Shown: positions 1 through 10,873 of the stretch, piece by piece
Position numbering within the stretch: position 1 is the stretch's first letter
Layout: the number at the start of each line of letters is the position of its first letter
Assembly: GCA_024138025.1 (NCBI GenBank)
Contig: JAMXBD010000058.1
Coordinates: 1,922,001-1,986,000, forward strand
Direction: 5' to 3'
DNA: 64,000 nucleotides
From: Combretum micranthum
Taxonomy: Eukaryota; Streptophyta; Magnoliopsida; Myrtales; Combretaceae
Notes under the pieces: generated by a model
Databases searched by the model: none
Told to the model about the DNA's origin: nothing
The model's input: the letters and a program-made list of their open reading frames with translations, nothing else
Program-made: the position numbers and the translations under genes

Positions 1-195
1 CAACCCGTGCAACCCTCAGCCAGCACGTTGTACGGGCGTACTCCACTCGTGCAACCCTCAGCCAGCACGCTGTACGGGCGTACTCAACCGTGCAACCCTC
101 AGCCAGCACGTTGTACGGGCGTACTCAACCCGTGCAACCCTCGGCTAGCCACGGTGTATGGGTGTACTCGACCCCGTGTACCCCTCGGCCAGAAG
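1..195 (+). repeat. GC-rich minisatellite in LTR, unit about 42 bp
   Basis: About four and a half tandem copies run at 1-43, 44-85, 86-126 and 127-169, with a partial copy to about 195. Each contains the core GTGCAACCCTC followed by a CAGCACG and a GGGCGTACTC block. The base composition differs sharply from the AT-rich LTR around it. A short open frame across it is a by-product of the repeat. Confidence 0.85.
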
Positions 196-654
196 AAAAA
201 CGAAGCTAAATATAAATAATTATATAATAAATAATAATTTAAATAATTTTATAATGTTTGTTATTCCTGCATTTAATTATTTTTCTGGAATAGTAATAGT
301 AATATTATAATATAATAATATTAAATCCGGAAGTTATTTATTTAAATTTAAAAAAAAATAAAATTATTTTTCTGATATAGGATGTTTAATTATTTGATCT
401 ATTACTATTAATCTAAAAAGAAATTTTCTTTAGAAATATAAATTATTTTGTTAAATAATTTTTGCATAAAAGATTCTAATTATTAATATCCTTAATATTA
501 TTAAAAGAATTTTTAGAATTTCAAAAATATTATTTTTAAAATAATAATAAATCTGAATGTAAGACTAAAATTACTTTAGTAATAATACTAATTAAAATAT
601 ATAAGACAATTAGTATAACTCTTAATGTGATGAGATATAATCTATTTTCGGAAA

Positions 655-676
655 TTTATTATTATTATTATTATTA

Positions 677-720
<44 letters not shown>

Positions 721-724
721 TATT
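655..724 (+). repeat. (TTA)n microsatellite in LTR
   Basis: About 70 bases of nearly pure ATT/TTA repeat. The equivalent site in the 3' LTR (10842-10874) is only about half as long, so the tract has changed length since insertion or is mis-sized in the assembly. Confidence 0.9.
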
Positions 725-2351
725 GATATTATAATTATTTTTGGTGCTATTATGATGATAATTATTAAGGCTATGAGAAGAGAAAAATAATTTTGAAAAT
801 AGTTATAATTAAGTTAATAAATTCTTTTATTAGTAATATGTTTTCTATAAAATATATATGTATAAACTATGAGTTAGTAAATACTAAGTATACTATCATA
901 TTTGTATATAAATAGATAACAATGGAAATTTAAATAATCCAAATTTATGAGTATAGGAAATATATACTCTATAAGAAAAATTTATTAAGTAATTTAAAAG
1001 AAAATGAGAGTACAAGAATCTAGAACTTAGAGCTATTTCGAAAGAATTAGCTAAGAATAAAACAGAGAACCGACCAATAGGACACTTAAATATTCATAAA
1101 AACTAATTGTATAGTTTGGAATTTTAATAATTATATGATTTATTTCAATAGGTGACTCGGGTATTGGGGAGGACCTACCTGAAGATTACTACGATTAAAT
1201 AGGATGGGCAGGTGAGTGACTCAGTCTTATTACATTGGTTGTGCTTGTACTAGTAGTGAACCTTAAATAAAAAGATAATGAAAATTGGTGATCTGTTTGA
1301 AATATGAAAGTTGTGTATTGTATTCCATTGATTGCCATGTCACTCTAAAATAAGTGATAAACAATTGCGTGTATCTTGATAATGTATGTAGTATCAATTG
1401 AGTGTCTGTATTGCTTGATCACCCCAAATTGACTAAAAACTACTGGTACCATAATGTAAATAAATCATGCATTACATACTATGCATAAAAAGCATTGAGT
1501 AAGTGGTAGCCTACTACGTGTTAGTTCTCGGATCTCTGGTAAGGCTTGAATTATCTAGGCCAGAGGCTAGTAGTTAATTGCAAGATTACTTTTGTTCTGT
1601 TAATACCATAGGAACTACATGGTAAACGAAGGACGCCGCTTATGGTATTACGTAGAATAACTAACACTTAGTGGAGTTTCTAAAGCTAAACAGGAAATAA
1701 ATAATGAAACATGATAAGTATAAAGAGATAACTAAATTTGAGATTGTTATTTCCTGAAAGCTTAAGTCTCTCCTGGGTAGGTGGACCATAGATTGTGATC
1801 CTTCAACCCCGATGGGAGGGCGTAAATCTTCATCCTGTTTGGATTCGGGTTATCCAAGCTTGTAATGTTCATTTGTGTGATTGCTGCATTTCATATGATT
1901 GTTAAATAACTTGTATGCTATGTGTAATAAGTTCTGGTTATTCACTGAGCTCGTGTTTTAGCTCACACTCCCACAGTCCTTTCAGGTTCACTCTGCGACC
2001 GTGGCTCATTACTAGCAGGAGCATGGTCCCGGTAAGAGATAGAAGCCAGAAGTTTAAAGTTTAGTATAGAATTAGAATATCTATATCTGTAGTAGTTTTA
2101 TGATGCATTTAATGTGCATTAGAATCATCAGTTAAGGTTGTAAGGAATTCTGAAGCATATGATCTGTAATATAGTAGTTTGTAATAGTTGTTTACTAATT
2201 TACATCTTATATATGTTTGTTTATTCCATCCAAGCAACTAAAAGATCCTGTTTTTGAAAATCATGTCATTCCTAGAAGGTAACTAATAATGTAATCGAGT
2301 GGTTCTTGATTATTATTATTAGAATACCCTCGGGGCGTGACAGATTTAAGT

Positions 2352-2363
2352 TGGTATCAGAGC
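2352..2363 (+). other. Primer binding site, initiator-Met tRNA
   Basis: TGGTATCAGAGC begins nine bases after the LTR end. It is complementary to the 3' end of plant initiator-Met tRNA, the usual primer of Ty3/Gypsy and many Copia elements. Its position fixes the LTR edge at 2342. Confidence 0.93.
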
Positions 2364-2675
2364 ATGGTTGCTGGTATAGGAAAAACAAATATATGTAAAA
2401 AGTGAATTAGTAAATGTGCAGTTAAAAATACCAATTTAGATCCAAATAGAACCATGTGTTAGGGGTAGTTATTAGTAGAATTAGATGCACAATTAGGAAT
2501 AAAATCTGTGTGATTGCTAATCATACAAATTTTATTGTGTGCAGACCAATCCCGCAGTTTGTCATATTAAATGGCAAATTTTTAGCATGATGGAGGAGGA
2601 AACTTACTGATTATAGGCGCCGACTCCGAGTCTTAGTAGAAGATTTGGCATTGTCTGGCATTACAAAGACCTTGG

Positions 2676-3026
2676 ATGAAATTTTCAGTACCTGGAAAAA
2701 GGGTTTACAACCCTGTTGAAGACTTGGTTGTTTTTAGTGGAGAGAGCTTTTCCAATAATGGCACAGCAGTAGAAACCATCTACAGGTTTGAGAGATTGAT
2801 CATCCAGAAGGGTGGAGGCATAGAGATTGATAATATAGCCTTCATTGTGTCAGCCCGATCAGTGAGGCCTGATCTTCCAGACTTTAGGATCTGGATTCCT
2901 ATTGGAGGTGATTGGGTATATGCACATGATATCAGGTATGATCATGCCTTAGTTCGGGAGGATACTGCTCCTGATGATGAGTGGATGCTGACATGTGATC
3001 AGAAGCCGTTTCTAGAAGTGTTTTGA
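2676..3026 (+). CDS. Unrecognised 116-residue ORF between PBS and gag
   Basis: This open frame lies in the leader of element 1, upstream of gag and on the same strand. I do not recognise the product. It has ordinary-looking composition, with a mix of hydrophobic and charged residues, several Trp, and no low-complexity run. There is no signal peptide, membrane segment or zinc motif. A second open frame starts within four bases of its stop in another frame (about 3023-3208, Lys/Arg-rich), then a third at 3218. The three may be pieces of one decayed or mis-sequenced leader ORF of about 260 codons, which is inference. Some plant LTR elements carry an additional ORF there. It could also be a captured host fragment or chance. 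Confidence 0.4.
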   Translation: MKFSVPGKRVYNPVEDLVVFSGESFSNNGTAVETIYRFERLIIQKGGGIEIDNIAFIVSARSVRPDLPDFRIWIPIGGDWVYAHDIRYDHALVREDTAPDDEWMLTCDQKPFLEVF

Positions 3027-3217
3027 CAAACAGGCCCCCTATCATACCAGAAGATGAAGGTGAGACTCAGTCCATTAGGAGATCAGCTAACAAAAGAAGA
3101 CAAGCAGCTATGCAGACCACAGTGGTTATGCAAAGTGTGACTACAGCTATGATAGATGAAAAAGAAGGTAAAAAGAGAAGGGGAAGCAGAAAAATTTGTC
3201 TCCAATAATTATGCTCA

Positions 3218-3448
3218 TTGGACTGGTACTGCTCATGGGGGTGGATTGAGGAAGATGTGACACCTTCTGGCATTATGGAGAAACCTGCTCCTAAAGGTAT
3301 CCAAATGATGGATACCAATCTGACTCTAGCACCACCAGGGGGTAGAGGGAGGATTGAGAGTGATGATAGTAGTTCAGAGGAGGAGGATCACTATCCACAG
3401 TTGGGCCCTCGAGACAAGGGCAAGGGACCTCTGTACCCTAGCCCGTAG
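3218..3448 (+). CDS. Unrecognised 76-residue acidic ORF in element 1 leader
   Basis: Its second half has a Gly-Gly-Arg-Gly-Arg stretch followed by a Ser/Asp/Glu run (DDSSSEEED) and a Lys/Gly/Pro tail. That composition suggests a disordered region rather than an enzyme. It probably belongs with the ORF at 2676 as part of one leader reading frame. No family is recognised, and it could be fortuitous. Confidence 0.3.
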   Translation: MDWYCSWGWIEEDVTPSGIMEKPAPKGIQMMDTNLTLAPPGGRGRIESDDSSSEEEDHYPQLGPRDKGKGPLYPSP

Positions 3449-3745
3449 ATTAGCCTTGATATATGCTTTGGTAGATAATATAACTAATGTACTGTTTTGA
3501 TAAACTTACTATTATATAAATATAATAGGGTATGTAGTGTGAAGCATGATAATCCCTGTAGTGGATAAAGAGAACCTAGAACCAGTGTTAGTGCAAATTT
3601 TGGATTGTACATAAAGCACTAACTATATAATATTATGTGTGTTTTGACTATGAAATATGGATGTGAAATATGTATGATTACTTGTAATCTCTCTTTGGGT
3701 ATGAGTTTTATAATTAACTCAAGTAATATGTTTTATGATACTAGA
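3449..3745 (+). other. Element 1 leader spacer
   Basis: AT-rich DNA between the leader ORFs and the gag start. Nothing further is recognised in it. Confidence 0.6.
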
Positions 3746-4997
3746 ATGCCAAGAGGAAGAGGCAGGGGTAGAAATACAAGGATATTTGAAAATCCCTCAA
3801 CAAATGCTCCTCCACCACCTCGGAATCAATTAGAGGATGTGTTGAAAAACCTGCAACAACAAAATGAGTTAATCTTGCAAGCTCTACAAAATATGCGAGC
3901 TACACATGCGGTACCTCCAACTGGAGTACCAGAAGCTCCTCCTGTGAACACTGGGAGGAATGAAAGATATACTACACCTGCTCAATTTCAAGAAAATGGA
4001 CCGGTAAATCCAAATGAATCGGCGGCTGAGGTACAAGGACCAATAAGATATGAACCAGAATTACCACCGCCACCACCATTGCGTCCTCAAAGAAATTTAT
4101 TGCCTGAATTTATCAAATGCAATCGGTACTTGAAGGATTACCTGGAAGCCAGAAGAAGCTGAAGACTGGCTAGCTCAAATTGAACGATCTCTTGATGTAT
4201 TCCAGGTACCGGAAGCTTTAAGAGTACCGTATGGAACTTATTTGCTTTGAGAGCGAGATTGTGGTGGAACTCTAAACAAAGGACATTGCCTCAACCCATC
4301 AGTTGGGAAACGTTCAAACAGGAATTTCTAAAGAATACTTTCCCAGCAGTTTAAAGGCAAAGTACAGTACTGACCTGATGAATCTAACACAAGGCAGTAA
4401 GACAATTGATGATATGAGCACGAATTCAATCGGTTACTCCAATTTGCACCAGATGCTACAGAGATAGTGATGAATTAAAGAGGCAAACCTTTCATGGCAG
4501 GATTAGAACCCAATTTTCAAAGGAGACTAGCCGAGTTTGAAATTTCCAATTTTGCAGCCATGTTGAAAAAGCCAGAACCATTGAACGTGCCAAAAGTATG
4601 AAGTTGAAAGATATAGAAAACGGGATTGACATTTGGTAAAAGACATTTGAGGAGACAGGGACAAGTTTTGTTCCTAAGAAAAAGAGATTCTTTAAACCTA
4701 TGGGAAATGTGAAAAATAGGAATGTTGAAAATGTTTCGTGCTGGAAATGCAAGGGAGCTCATTACCCGAGGAATTGTCCACATCTACAACAAAAATGTTA
4801 TTACTGTGGTGAAAGTGGACATATGGTTTGCATGCCCAAAGAAAAGTAGTGCAACTTGTTTCATTTGTAAGAAGATTGGACATATATCAACTCATTGTCC
4901 ACAACGAGTGAACGCAGTTGCTGGATCTTCCAATCCTAAAGGCATTGCCAATACAACTGGACCCAAAAATGGAAATGCTATACTAGCAAAGCCATGA
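3746..4997 (+). pseudogene. gag: gag polyprotein of element 1, frameshifted
   Basis: Gag forms the virus-like particle that packages element RNA. The chosen start is the ATG that begins an Arg/Gly-rich N terminus (MPRGRGRGRN). A Pro-rich linker and a Gln/Leu helix follow. The open frame breaks at about 4140. The capsid-like part continues in another frame, with WKPEEAEDWL just downstream of the break. Several more shifts follow. At 4737-4910 the conceptual translation shows zinc-knuckle (CCHC) sequences: CWKCKGAHYPRNC, a second knuckle starting CYYCGESGH, and CFICKKIGHISTHC. Multiple knuckles of this kind are typical of Tekay-type gag. Normal gag and pol would be one long frame; as written it cannot give a full product. 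Confidence 0.85.
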
Positions 4998-5211
4998 CAG
5001 CAGCAAGGGTATATGCTATGCAGGGACCCCAATTGAGGAAGGAGAAATAGAAGAGGAGGATGGAGAAAATGTGTGGGATGAAGCTGATCCAGACGACAGT
5101 CTCATTGCAGGTACTTAATCTGATTAATTTTATTTAAGTAGTTTAGTCGGTATAACCCTACTTGGATAAACAAACATTCTGTAGAGAATAATAACCTATG
5201 TTTAATAATTA

Positions 5212-5640
5212 GGAACAATCCAATTGAATGGTCAACCTGCTTATGCTTTATTTGATACGGGAGCAACACATTCTTTTATCAATACTGGATTAGCAAGGAG
5301 ATTGGAATATCCATCGAGACCATGACTAAGGAACTAGGAGTTACTACACCCACAGGAGATAGTGATGGCTCGTGAAATAATGAAGGGATATCCATTAGAA
5401 ATTGGGGGACAGAAATCCTTTGCTAACTTAATCTTGGTGGACATCCAAAAATATGATGTTATCTTAGGTATGACATGGTTGACTGCTGTAAAGCAAAAGT
5501 CGATTGTCGTCTTAAGACAATATCTTTTATGAATGACCAAGGAGAAAGAAAAGAGTTTAAAGGGGAAGTCCTCAAGAAAGTCGAAGGGCGAATGATGACC
5601 ATAGAGGGTGAAAATGAAATAGATATGGAATCAAGCGGGG
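5212..5640 (+). pseudogene. Retropepsin-like aspartic protease of element 1
   Basis: The active-site motif DTGATHSF is at 5254-5277, preceded by the usual hydrophobic strand (YALF). A downstream block with VILGMTWL-like residues near 5458-5485 fits the second conserved region of Ty3/Gypsy proteases. The frame shifts at least once between these two blocks, around 5320. The enzyme would cut the gag-pol polyprotein. It is directly followed by reverse transcriptase. Confidence 0.8.
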
Positions 5641-5706
5641 ATAATCATGGAACGATTGAGGATGAATCCAAGAAGATATGTTCATACTATCAGAACAGTA
5701 TGCGAC

Positions 5707-6500
5707 TATCCAGAAGTATTTCCTGATGAATTACCAGGATTACCCCCACATAGAGAAGTGGAGTTTTCAATTGATTTGATACCTGGAACAGAACCGGTAT
5801 CAAAAGCTCCATATCGCATGGCACCAGTAGAATTGAAGGAACTAAAGGTGCAATTACAAGAATTGATGGATAAAGGATTTATCAGACCAAGTGTGTCACC
5901 ATGGGGAGCACCAGTATTGTTTGTCAAGAAGAAAGACGGTTCAATGAGACTCTGTATTGATTATAGAGAATTAAACCGAGTAATATTAAGAACAGATACC
6001 CTTTGCCCCGAATTGACGATCTTTTCGATCAATTAAAGGGAGCAAAGGTGTTTTCTCGAATTGATTTGAAATCTGGTTATCATCAAATCCGAATCAAGGC
6101 AGAAGATATACCAAAAACGGCATTCCGGACTAGGTACGGTCATTATGAATTCCTAGTTATGCCATTTGGATTGACGAATGCACCTGCTGTTTTCATGGAC
6201 TTGATGAATCGCGTTTTCAAACCTTTATTGGATGTTTGTGTGATTGTCTTCATAGATGACATATTAATATACTCGGTTACAGAGGAACAACATGATGAAC
6301 ATTTAAGAACCGTATTGCAGATACTACAAAGCAATCAGCTTTATGCCAAGTTGTCCAAATGTGAGTTTTGGCTCAAAAGTATATCCTTTTAGGACATTGT
6401 GTCAGGAGATGGAATTTGTTGATCCTGCTAAGATTAAGGCTATTGTGGAATGGAAAAGACCTGGAACTGTTACCGAGATAAGAAGCTTCTTAGGATTGGC
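5707..6500 (+). pseudogene. Reverse transcriptase of element 1, frameshifted
   Basis: Conserved Ty3/Gypsy RT blocks are visible. They are a Tyr-Pro-Glu-Val-Phe N-terminal segment, [62 protein letters not shown], and the catalytic FIDDILIYS, with the two Asp codons at 6255-6260. The frame changes near 5985 and again near 6380. Each change is explained by a one-base gain or loss, and few in-frame stops are present otherwise. Confidence 0.92.
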
Positions 6501-7030
6501 AGGATATTATCGGAAATTCGTACAAGATTTCTCAAGAATTGCACGACCACTGACGCAATTGACCAAAAAGAATGAAAAGTTTGTGTGGAATGAGAAACGT
6601 GAATGGAGTTTCCAGGAATTGAAAAAGAGACTGGTTTCTGCACCAATACTAGTGCCCAATGACCAGGATCCTTACACTATTTATAGTGATGCATCCAGAA
6701 TGGTTTGGGATGTGTATTAATGCAGAATGGAAAGTGATAGCCTATGCTTCTAGACAGTTAAAACCATGAGATGAATTATCCTACTCATGATCTAGAATTA
6801 GCTGCTATCGTCTTTGCGCTTAAAATTTGGCGTCATTATTTGTATGGGCAGAAGTGTGAAATATACACAGATCATCAGAGCTGAAATATATTCACCCAGA
6901 AGGAATTGAACATGAGGCAACGTAGATGGTTGGAGTTAATCAAAGACTATGATTTAACCATCAATTACCATCCTGGCAAGGTAAATGCGGTAGCCGATGC
7001 TTTGAGCCGTAAAAATTATGGAGAAGTAGC
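6500..7030 (+). pseudogene. RNase H domain of element 1, frameshifted
   Basis: The RT connection domain ([21 protein letters not shown]) leads to the RNase H start YSDAS near 6682. The frame then breaks around 6700-6720. Later blocks appear in other frames: a Tyr-Ala-Ser-Arg-Gln motif, a stretch matching HDLELAA, a TDH motif near 6870, and [11 protein letters not shown] with [14 protein letters not shown] at 6906-7010. It degrades RNA in the RNA:DNA hybrid during reverse transcription. Confidence 0.85.
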
Positions 7031-7269
7031 CTCAATGTTGACAGAACAGAAAGAACTCATTAGAGAATTTGAAAATTTAAAACTGGAATTTTCAATACAA
7101 GGTCTGGACGCAGAAGCAGCTTAACCTTGGAACCCACTTTATTACAACGAATAAAAGAGGCTCAAGGAAAGGATGAAGAACTCCAGGCAATCATCAAAAG
7201 GTATCACAAGGGAAATAAAGGATTTTCAAATAGATGAAAATGGAGTATTAAGATGAATAAAAGATTGTG

Positions 7270-8090
7270 TGTACCACATGATGAAAGTTTGAGGAAAGAG
7301 TAATGAATGAAGCACACTATTCTGGATATACCGTACACCCAGGCGAAACTAAGACCTACCAAGAGAGGAGTGCATATTGGTGGAACGGGATGAAAAATGA
7401 TATTGCTCAATTCGTGGCCAGATGTGAATATGTCAGAGGGTAAAAGCAGAACATCAAAAACCAGGGGGATTGTTGAAACCATTGTCTATTCCAGAATGGA
7501 AATGGGACCAAATATCTATGGATTTTGTATGTTCGTTACCCAAGACAAGTGCAGGTTATGATGCTATTTGGGTTATTGTGGATAGACTCACTAAATCAGC
7601 CCATTTCTTACCAATCAATATGACCTATCCCTTGGAGAAGTTGGCCCGGTTATATTTAAAGGAAATTGTGAGACTACATGGAGTGCCAGTTAATATAGTA
7701 TCAGATCGAGACCCACGGTTTGTGTCTAGATTCTGGCAAGGATTACAAAAAGCATTGGGAACTCAGTTGAAGTTTAGTACGGCCTATCATCCCCAGACCG
7801 ATGGACAAACAGAAAGAACAATTCAGACAATGGAAGACATGTTGAGATCATGTATCTTGGAATTTAAAGGAAACTGGGATCAACACCTACCACTGGTGGA
7901 ATTTGCATACAATAATAGCTACCATTCAAGTATAGGGATGCCACCCTATGAAGCTTTATATGGTAGAAAGTGTCGATCTCCATTATTCTGGGATAATCTG
8001 GAAAGAGTACTAGTTGGACCCGAACTGATTCAAGAAACAATCAACAAAGTTTCAGTGATAAAAAGAAGGATGAAAGAAGCCTAAGATAGA
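7270..8090 (+). pseudogene. Integrase of element 1
   Basis: The catalytic core is open from 7470 to 8084. The DDE residues are visible: Asp in SMDFV (7521-7523), Asp in SDRDPRF (7704-7706), and Glu in DGQTERT (7812-7814), with 35 residues between the last two as expected. The zinc-binding N-terminal part before 7470 (tyrosine/tryptophan-rich, with remnants of the HHCC motif around 7310-7440) is interrupted by frame changes. Downstream, the GPY/F-type segment (GPFEILERVGNLAYRL, HNVFHVSVLRKY) is open from 8109. Integrase inserts the cDNA into chromatin. Confidence 0.9.
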
Positions 8091-8369
8091 CAGAAAAGCT
8101 GGGCATATTTGAAAAGACGGGAACTAGAATTTAAAGTGGGAGAACCTGTTTACCTGAAAGTAAGTCCAATAAAAAGTCTTCGTAGCAGACAAGTAAAAGG
8201 AAAGCTAAGTCCTAGATATATAGGACCATTTGAAATATTGGAACGAGTGGGAAATCTGGCATATCGTCTTGCATTGCCACCCAAACTATCTGGTATACAT
8301 AATGTTTTTCATGTATCGGTACTAAGGAAGTATGTACCAAATCCAGATAAGATTGTTGAGCTGGAACCA

Positions 8370-8590
8370 ATTGATCTAAAAGAAAACTTGACTTATGAAA
8401 AGCACCCTATCCGAATCCTAGACAAGAAGGTACAAGTCTCAGAAATAAAGAGATCCACTACGTCAAAGTGCTATGGGATCCTCGGACTGAAGAAGTAACT
8501 TGGGAATTAGAAGAGGAAATCAAAAAGAATTATCCACAGCTGTTCGAATATCCAGGTACGCTTCAAGCTTTGAGGACAAAGCTTTTTTAA
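8370..8590 (+). pseudogene. Chromodomain-like C terminus of integrase, frameshifted
   Basis: After the HPIRILDKK segment the frame shifts. The continuation reads EIHYVKVLWDPRTEEVTWE and then a short acidic/basic helix with NYPQLF, ending at a stop near 8590. The Trp-bearing VKVLW and EVTWE blocks are characteristic of the degenerate chromodomain of Tekay-type chromoviruses, thought to guide insertion into heterochromatin. The many LTRs of related families around this element fit that preference, although a direct link is inference. Confidence 0.8.
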
Positions 8591-8603
8591 GGGGGGGAGA
8601 AAA
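8589..8603 (+). other. Polypurine tract of element 1
   Basis: An unbroken purine run (AA, seven G, then AGAAAA) abuts the 3' LTR start TGTAAACCCC at 8604. It is the plus-strand primer for reverse transcription. Confidence 0.92.
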
Positions 8604-9133
8604 TGTAAACCCCGAAAACTTCCATCATGATACGACCCTAGATTAGAAATTATGAGTTGACTAGTAACCTTAAGAGTTAATTAGAAACTAGTTTAGATAG
8701 ATACTTTAAATTTGATCGGTTTGGACTCATAGACTTTATAAAAGGACTTCTTTGACCCCAATTGTTTCCAAAAACAAGATTTCGTATTCCGAGTTAATAA
8801 TTCAGGTTGTGATCAAAGGAAACTTCAAATCCTAAACCCGAATCCTTGTCAAACAGACAGAATATATAGGAAAACCTAAATATGGATATTAAGTGATATC
8901 TTAGTATTCATAGAGACGACGGGAATTAAAAAAGGTATAGTAATGAATATATTGTGATTGGAACCCTAAAAATTGAGAGTTTTAGTCAGTAATAAATTAC
9001 GTGATAAGATTTCATAGTGAGTATCTAAATCTAATATATTAACTAGTATAGCCTTATATTAGTAGTAATATTACGTAAATGACTAAATAGGGTTTTAGTT
9101 AGGAAATTGTGATTTCAAGATAAACGGTTTAGA

Positions 9134-9143
9134 TTATAAATAC
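9134..9143 (+). promoter_or_regulatory. Candidate TATA box in element 1 LTR
   Basis: TTATAAATAC is about 530 bp into the LTR. Other LTRs in the window have a similar TATAAATA-like core before their CT-rich leader. If used, the minisatellite at 10234 would lie within the transcribed leader. Confidence 0.5.
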
Positions 9144-10233
9144 CCAATAAAAACATAAACTGATGTATAACTTGAGATCTAGACCTCAAATACAGAATTG
9201 AATCATACCAAAACCAAGTTAGGGTTTTCTAAAGCCTTGGAGTTGAACGAAAATTGACCGAGAAGCTTATAAAACTAAATCGCGTAGGATAAATTTTCTT
9301 AAACAATTAGATACGTACTATTAAAGTTTAAATTTGTACTTTTTGTTAAAAAAACATCTTGTAGGATATTTAAGACCTTTGTATATATATACATTTACTT
9401 ATATAAGCGAAAATATATATCATAGTGTACTAAACTCCGAAAACCTAACAAATAATATTTAACTTTATATAATATATATATACATAATCTTAGCTTGCTG
9501 GAGACGGATTACATTTGTTTTGGAGGGCTGAGATCTCCTTAAATTTGGTGAGCCGAATTTTCTCAATAATTTGTGTAAAGTCAATCCAATTCTCAAAACA
9601 AATGAAAACGTGAAGATCACCCTTGCCTTAATGACAATCAAACAAAGGACCAAATGGACAAAAACAAGAGAAATTCGTTTCAGATTGAAGAAGGAACGCG
9701 CTGGAATGTTACATAGGTTATATATATATATGCAAACGAACTCGGTTGGACAAGCAAACGATTTCCAAACCTCCTCAAACCTTCCAGAATTCATCATAGC
9801 TTATTAGGAGTCGAACAAAGCCAGGAAACAATTTTTAGACCATCGCATCAACCCAGTTCGGAAATTTAGAACAAAAACCCTGGAAAACGCATGAAAAATA
9901 AGCTCGAGGTAAGTGATGTTATTCCGCGAATTTTCTTTCAGTTTTAAGGATTGAAACTGACTTATAAACATCTTAGGAAGCAACCAAATCCATTAGAAGC
10001 TTCGGATTTCATCGAGAAGCCATAACGAAGGTATTTTTCCTAAACCCTAGCCGAGCTTGATGATTCGAAATCATGAATAGCATGTTGTTTTTTAGGTTTT
10101 GATTCTTGTATATTTAGGTTTATTAGGTCCTTAGGAGTCTTTTAGATCCAAAATCTCAACGTTTTAAGTCGGGATTAGTCGGAAATGGTCATGATCATCG
10201 GGGAAGATGATGAACAGTGCTTCCGATGAGCCC

Positions 10234-10395
10234 AGGCACGTTGTACGGCCCGTACTCAACCCGTGCACCCTCGGCCAACACGCTGTAGGGCGTACTCCAC
10301 CCGTGCAACCCTCAGCCAGTACGTTGTACGGGCGTACTCAACCCGTGCAACCCTCGGCAGCCATGCTGTAGGGCGGTACTCCACCCGTGCACTTG
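10234..10395 (+). repeat. GC-rich minisatellite in 3' LTR
   Basis: About four copies of the same roughly 42-bp unit as at 1-195, with more indels between units. It lies about 1.1 kb downstream of the candidate TATA box. Confidence 0.85.
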
Positions 10396-10842
10396 CCAGA
10401 AGAAAACGAAGCTAAATATTAATAATTATTATAAATAATAATTTTAAATAATTTTAATGTTTTATTATTCCTGCATTTAATTATTTTCTGGAATAGTATA
10501 GTAATATTATAATATAATATATTAAATCCGGAAGTTTTATTAAATTTAAAAAAAAATTATTTTTCTGATATAGGATGTTTAATTATTTGATCTATTACTA
10601 TTAATCTAAAAAGAATTTTCTTTAGAAATATAAATTATTTTGTTAAATAATTTTGCATAAAGATTCTTATTATTCCTTAATATTATTAAAAGAATTTTTA
10701 GAATTTCAAAAATATTATTTTTAAAATAATAATAATCTGAATGTAAGACTAAAATTACTTTAGTAATAATACTAATTAAAATATAAGACAATTAGTATAA
10801 CTCTTAATGTGATGAGATATAATCTATATTTTCGGAAATTTA

Positions 10843-10873
<31 letters not shown>

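Larger units (their letters stand above)
1..2342 (+). repeat. 5' LTR of element 1 (3' part only)
   Basis: It aligns base for base, with small indels, to about 10257-12545 of the 3' LTR and ends with the same GGGGCGTGACA just before the primer binding site. Differences between the two LTRs are a mixture of substitutions and many one- or two-base indels. No gene is seen in it. Confidence 0.93.

Noticed and set aside
7..219. 70-residue open frame with repeated peptide
   Set aside because: It is the minisatellite read in one frame, inside an LTR.
2352..2363. Possible tRNA gene at TGGTATCAGAGC sites
   Set aside because: Only the short complement to a tRNA 3' end is present; no cloverleaf. They are primer binding sites.
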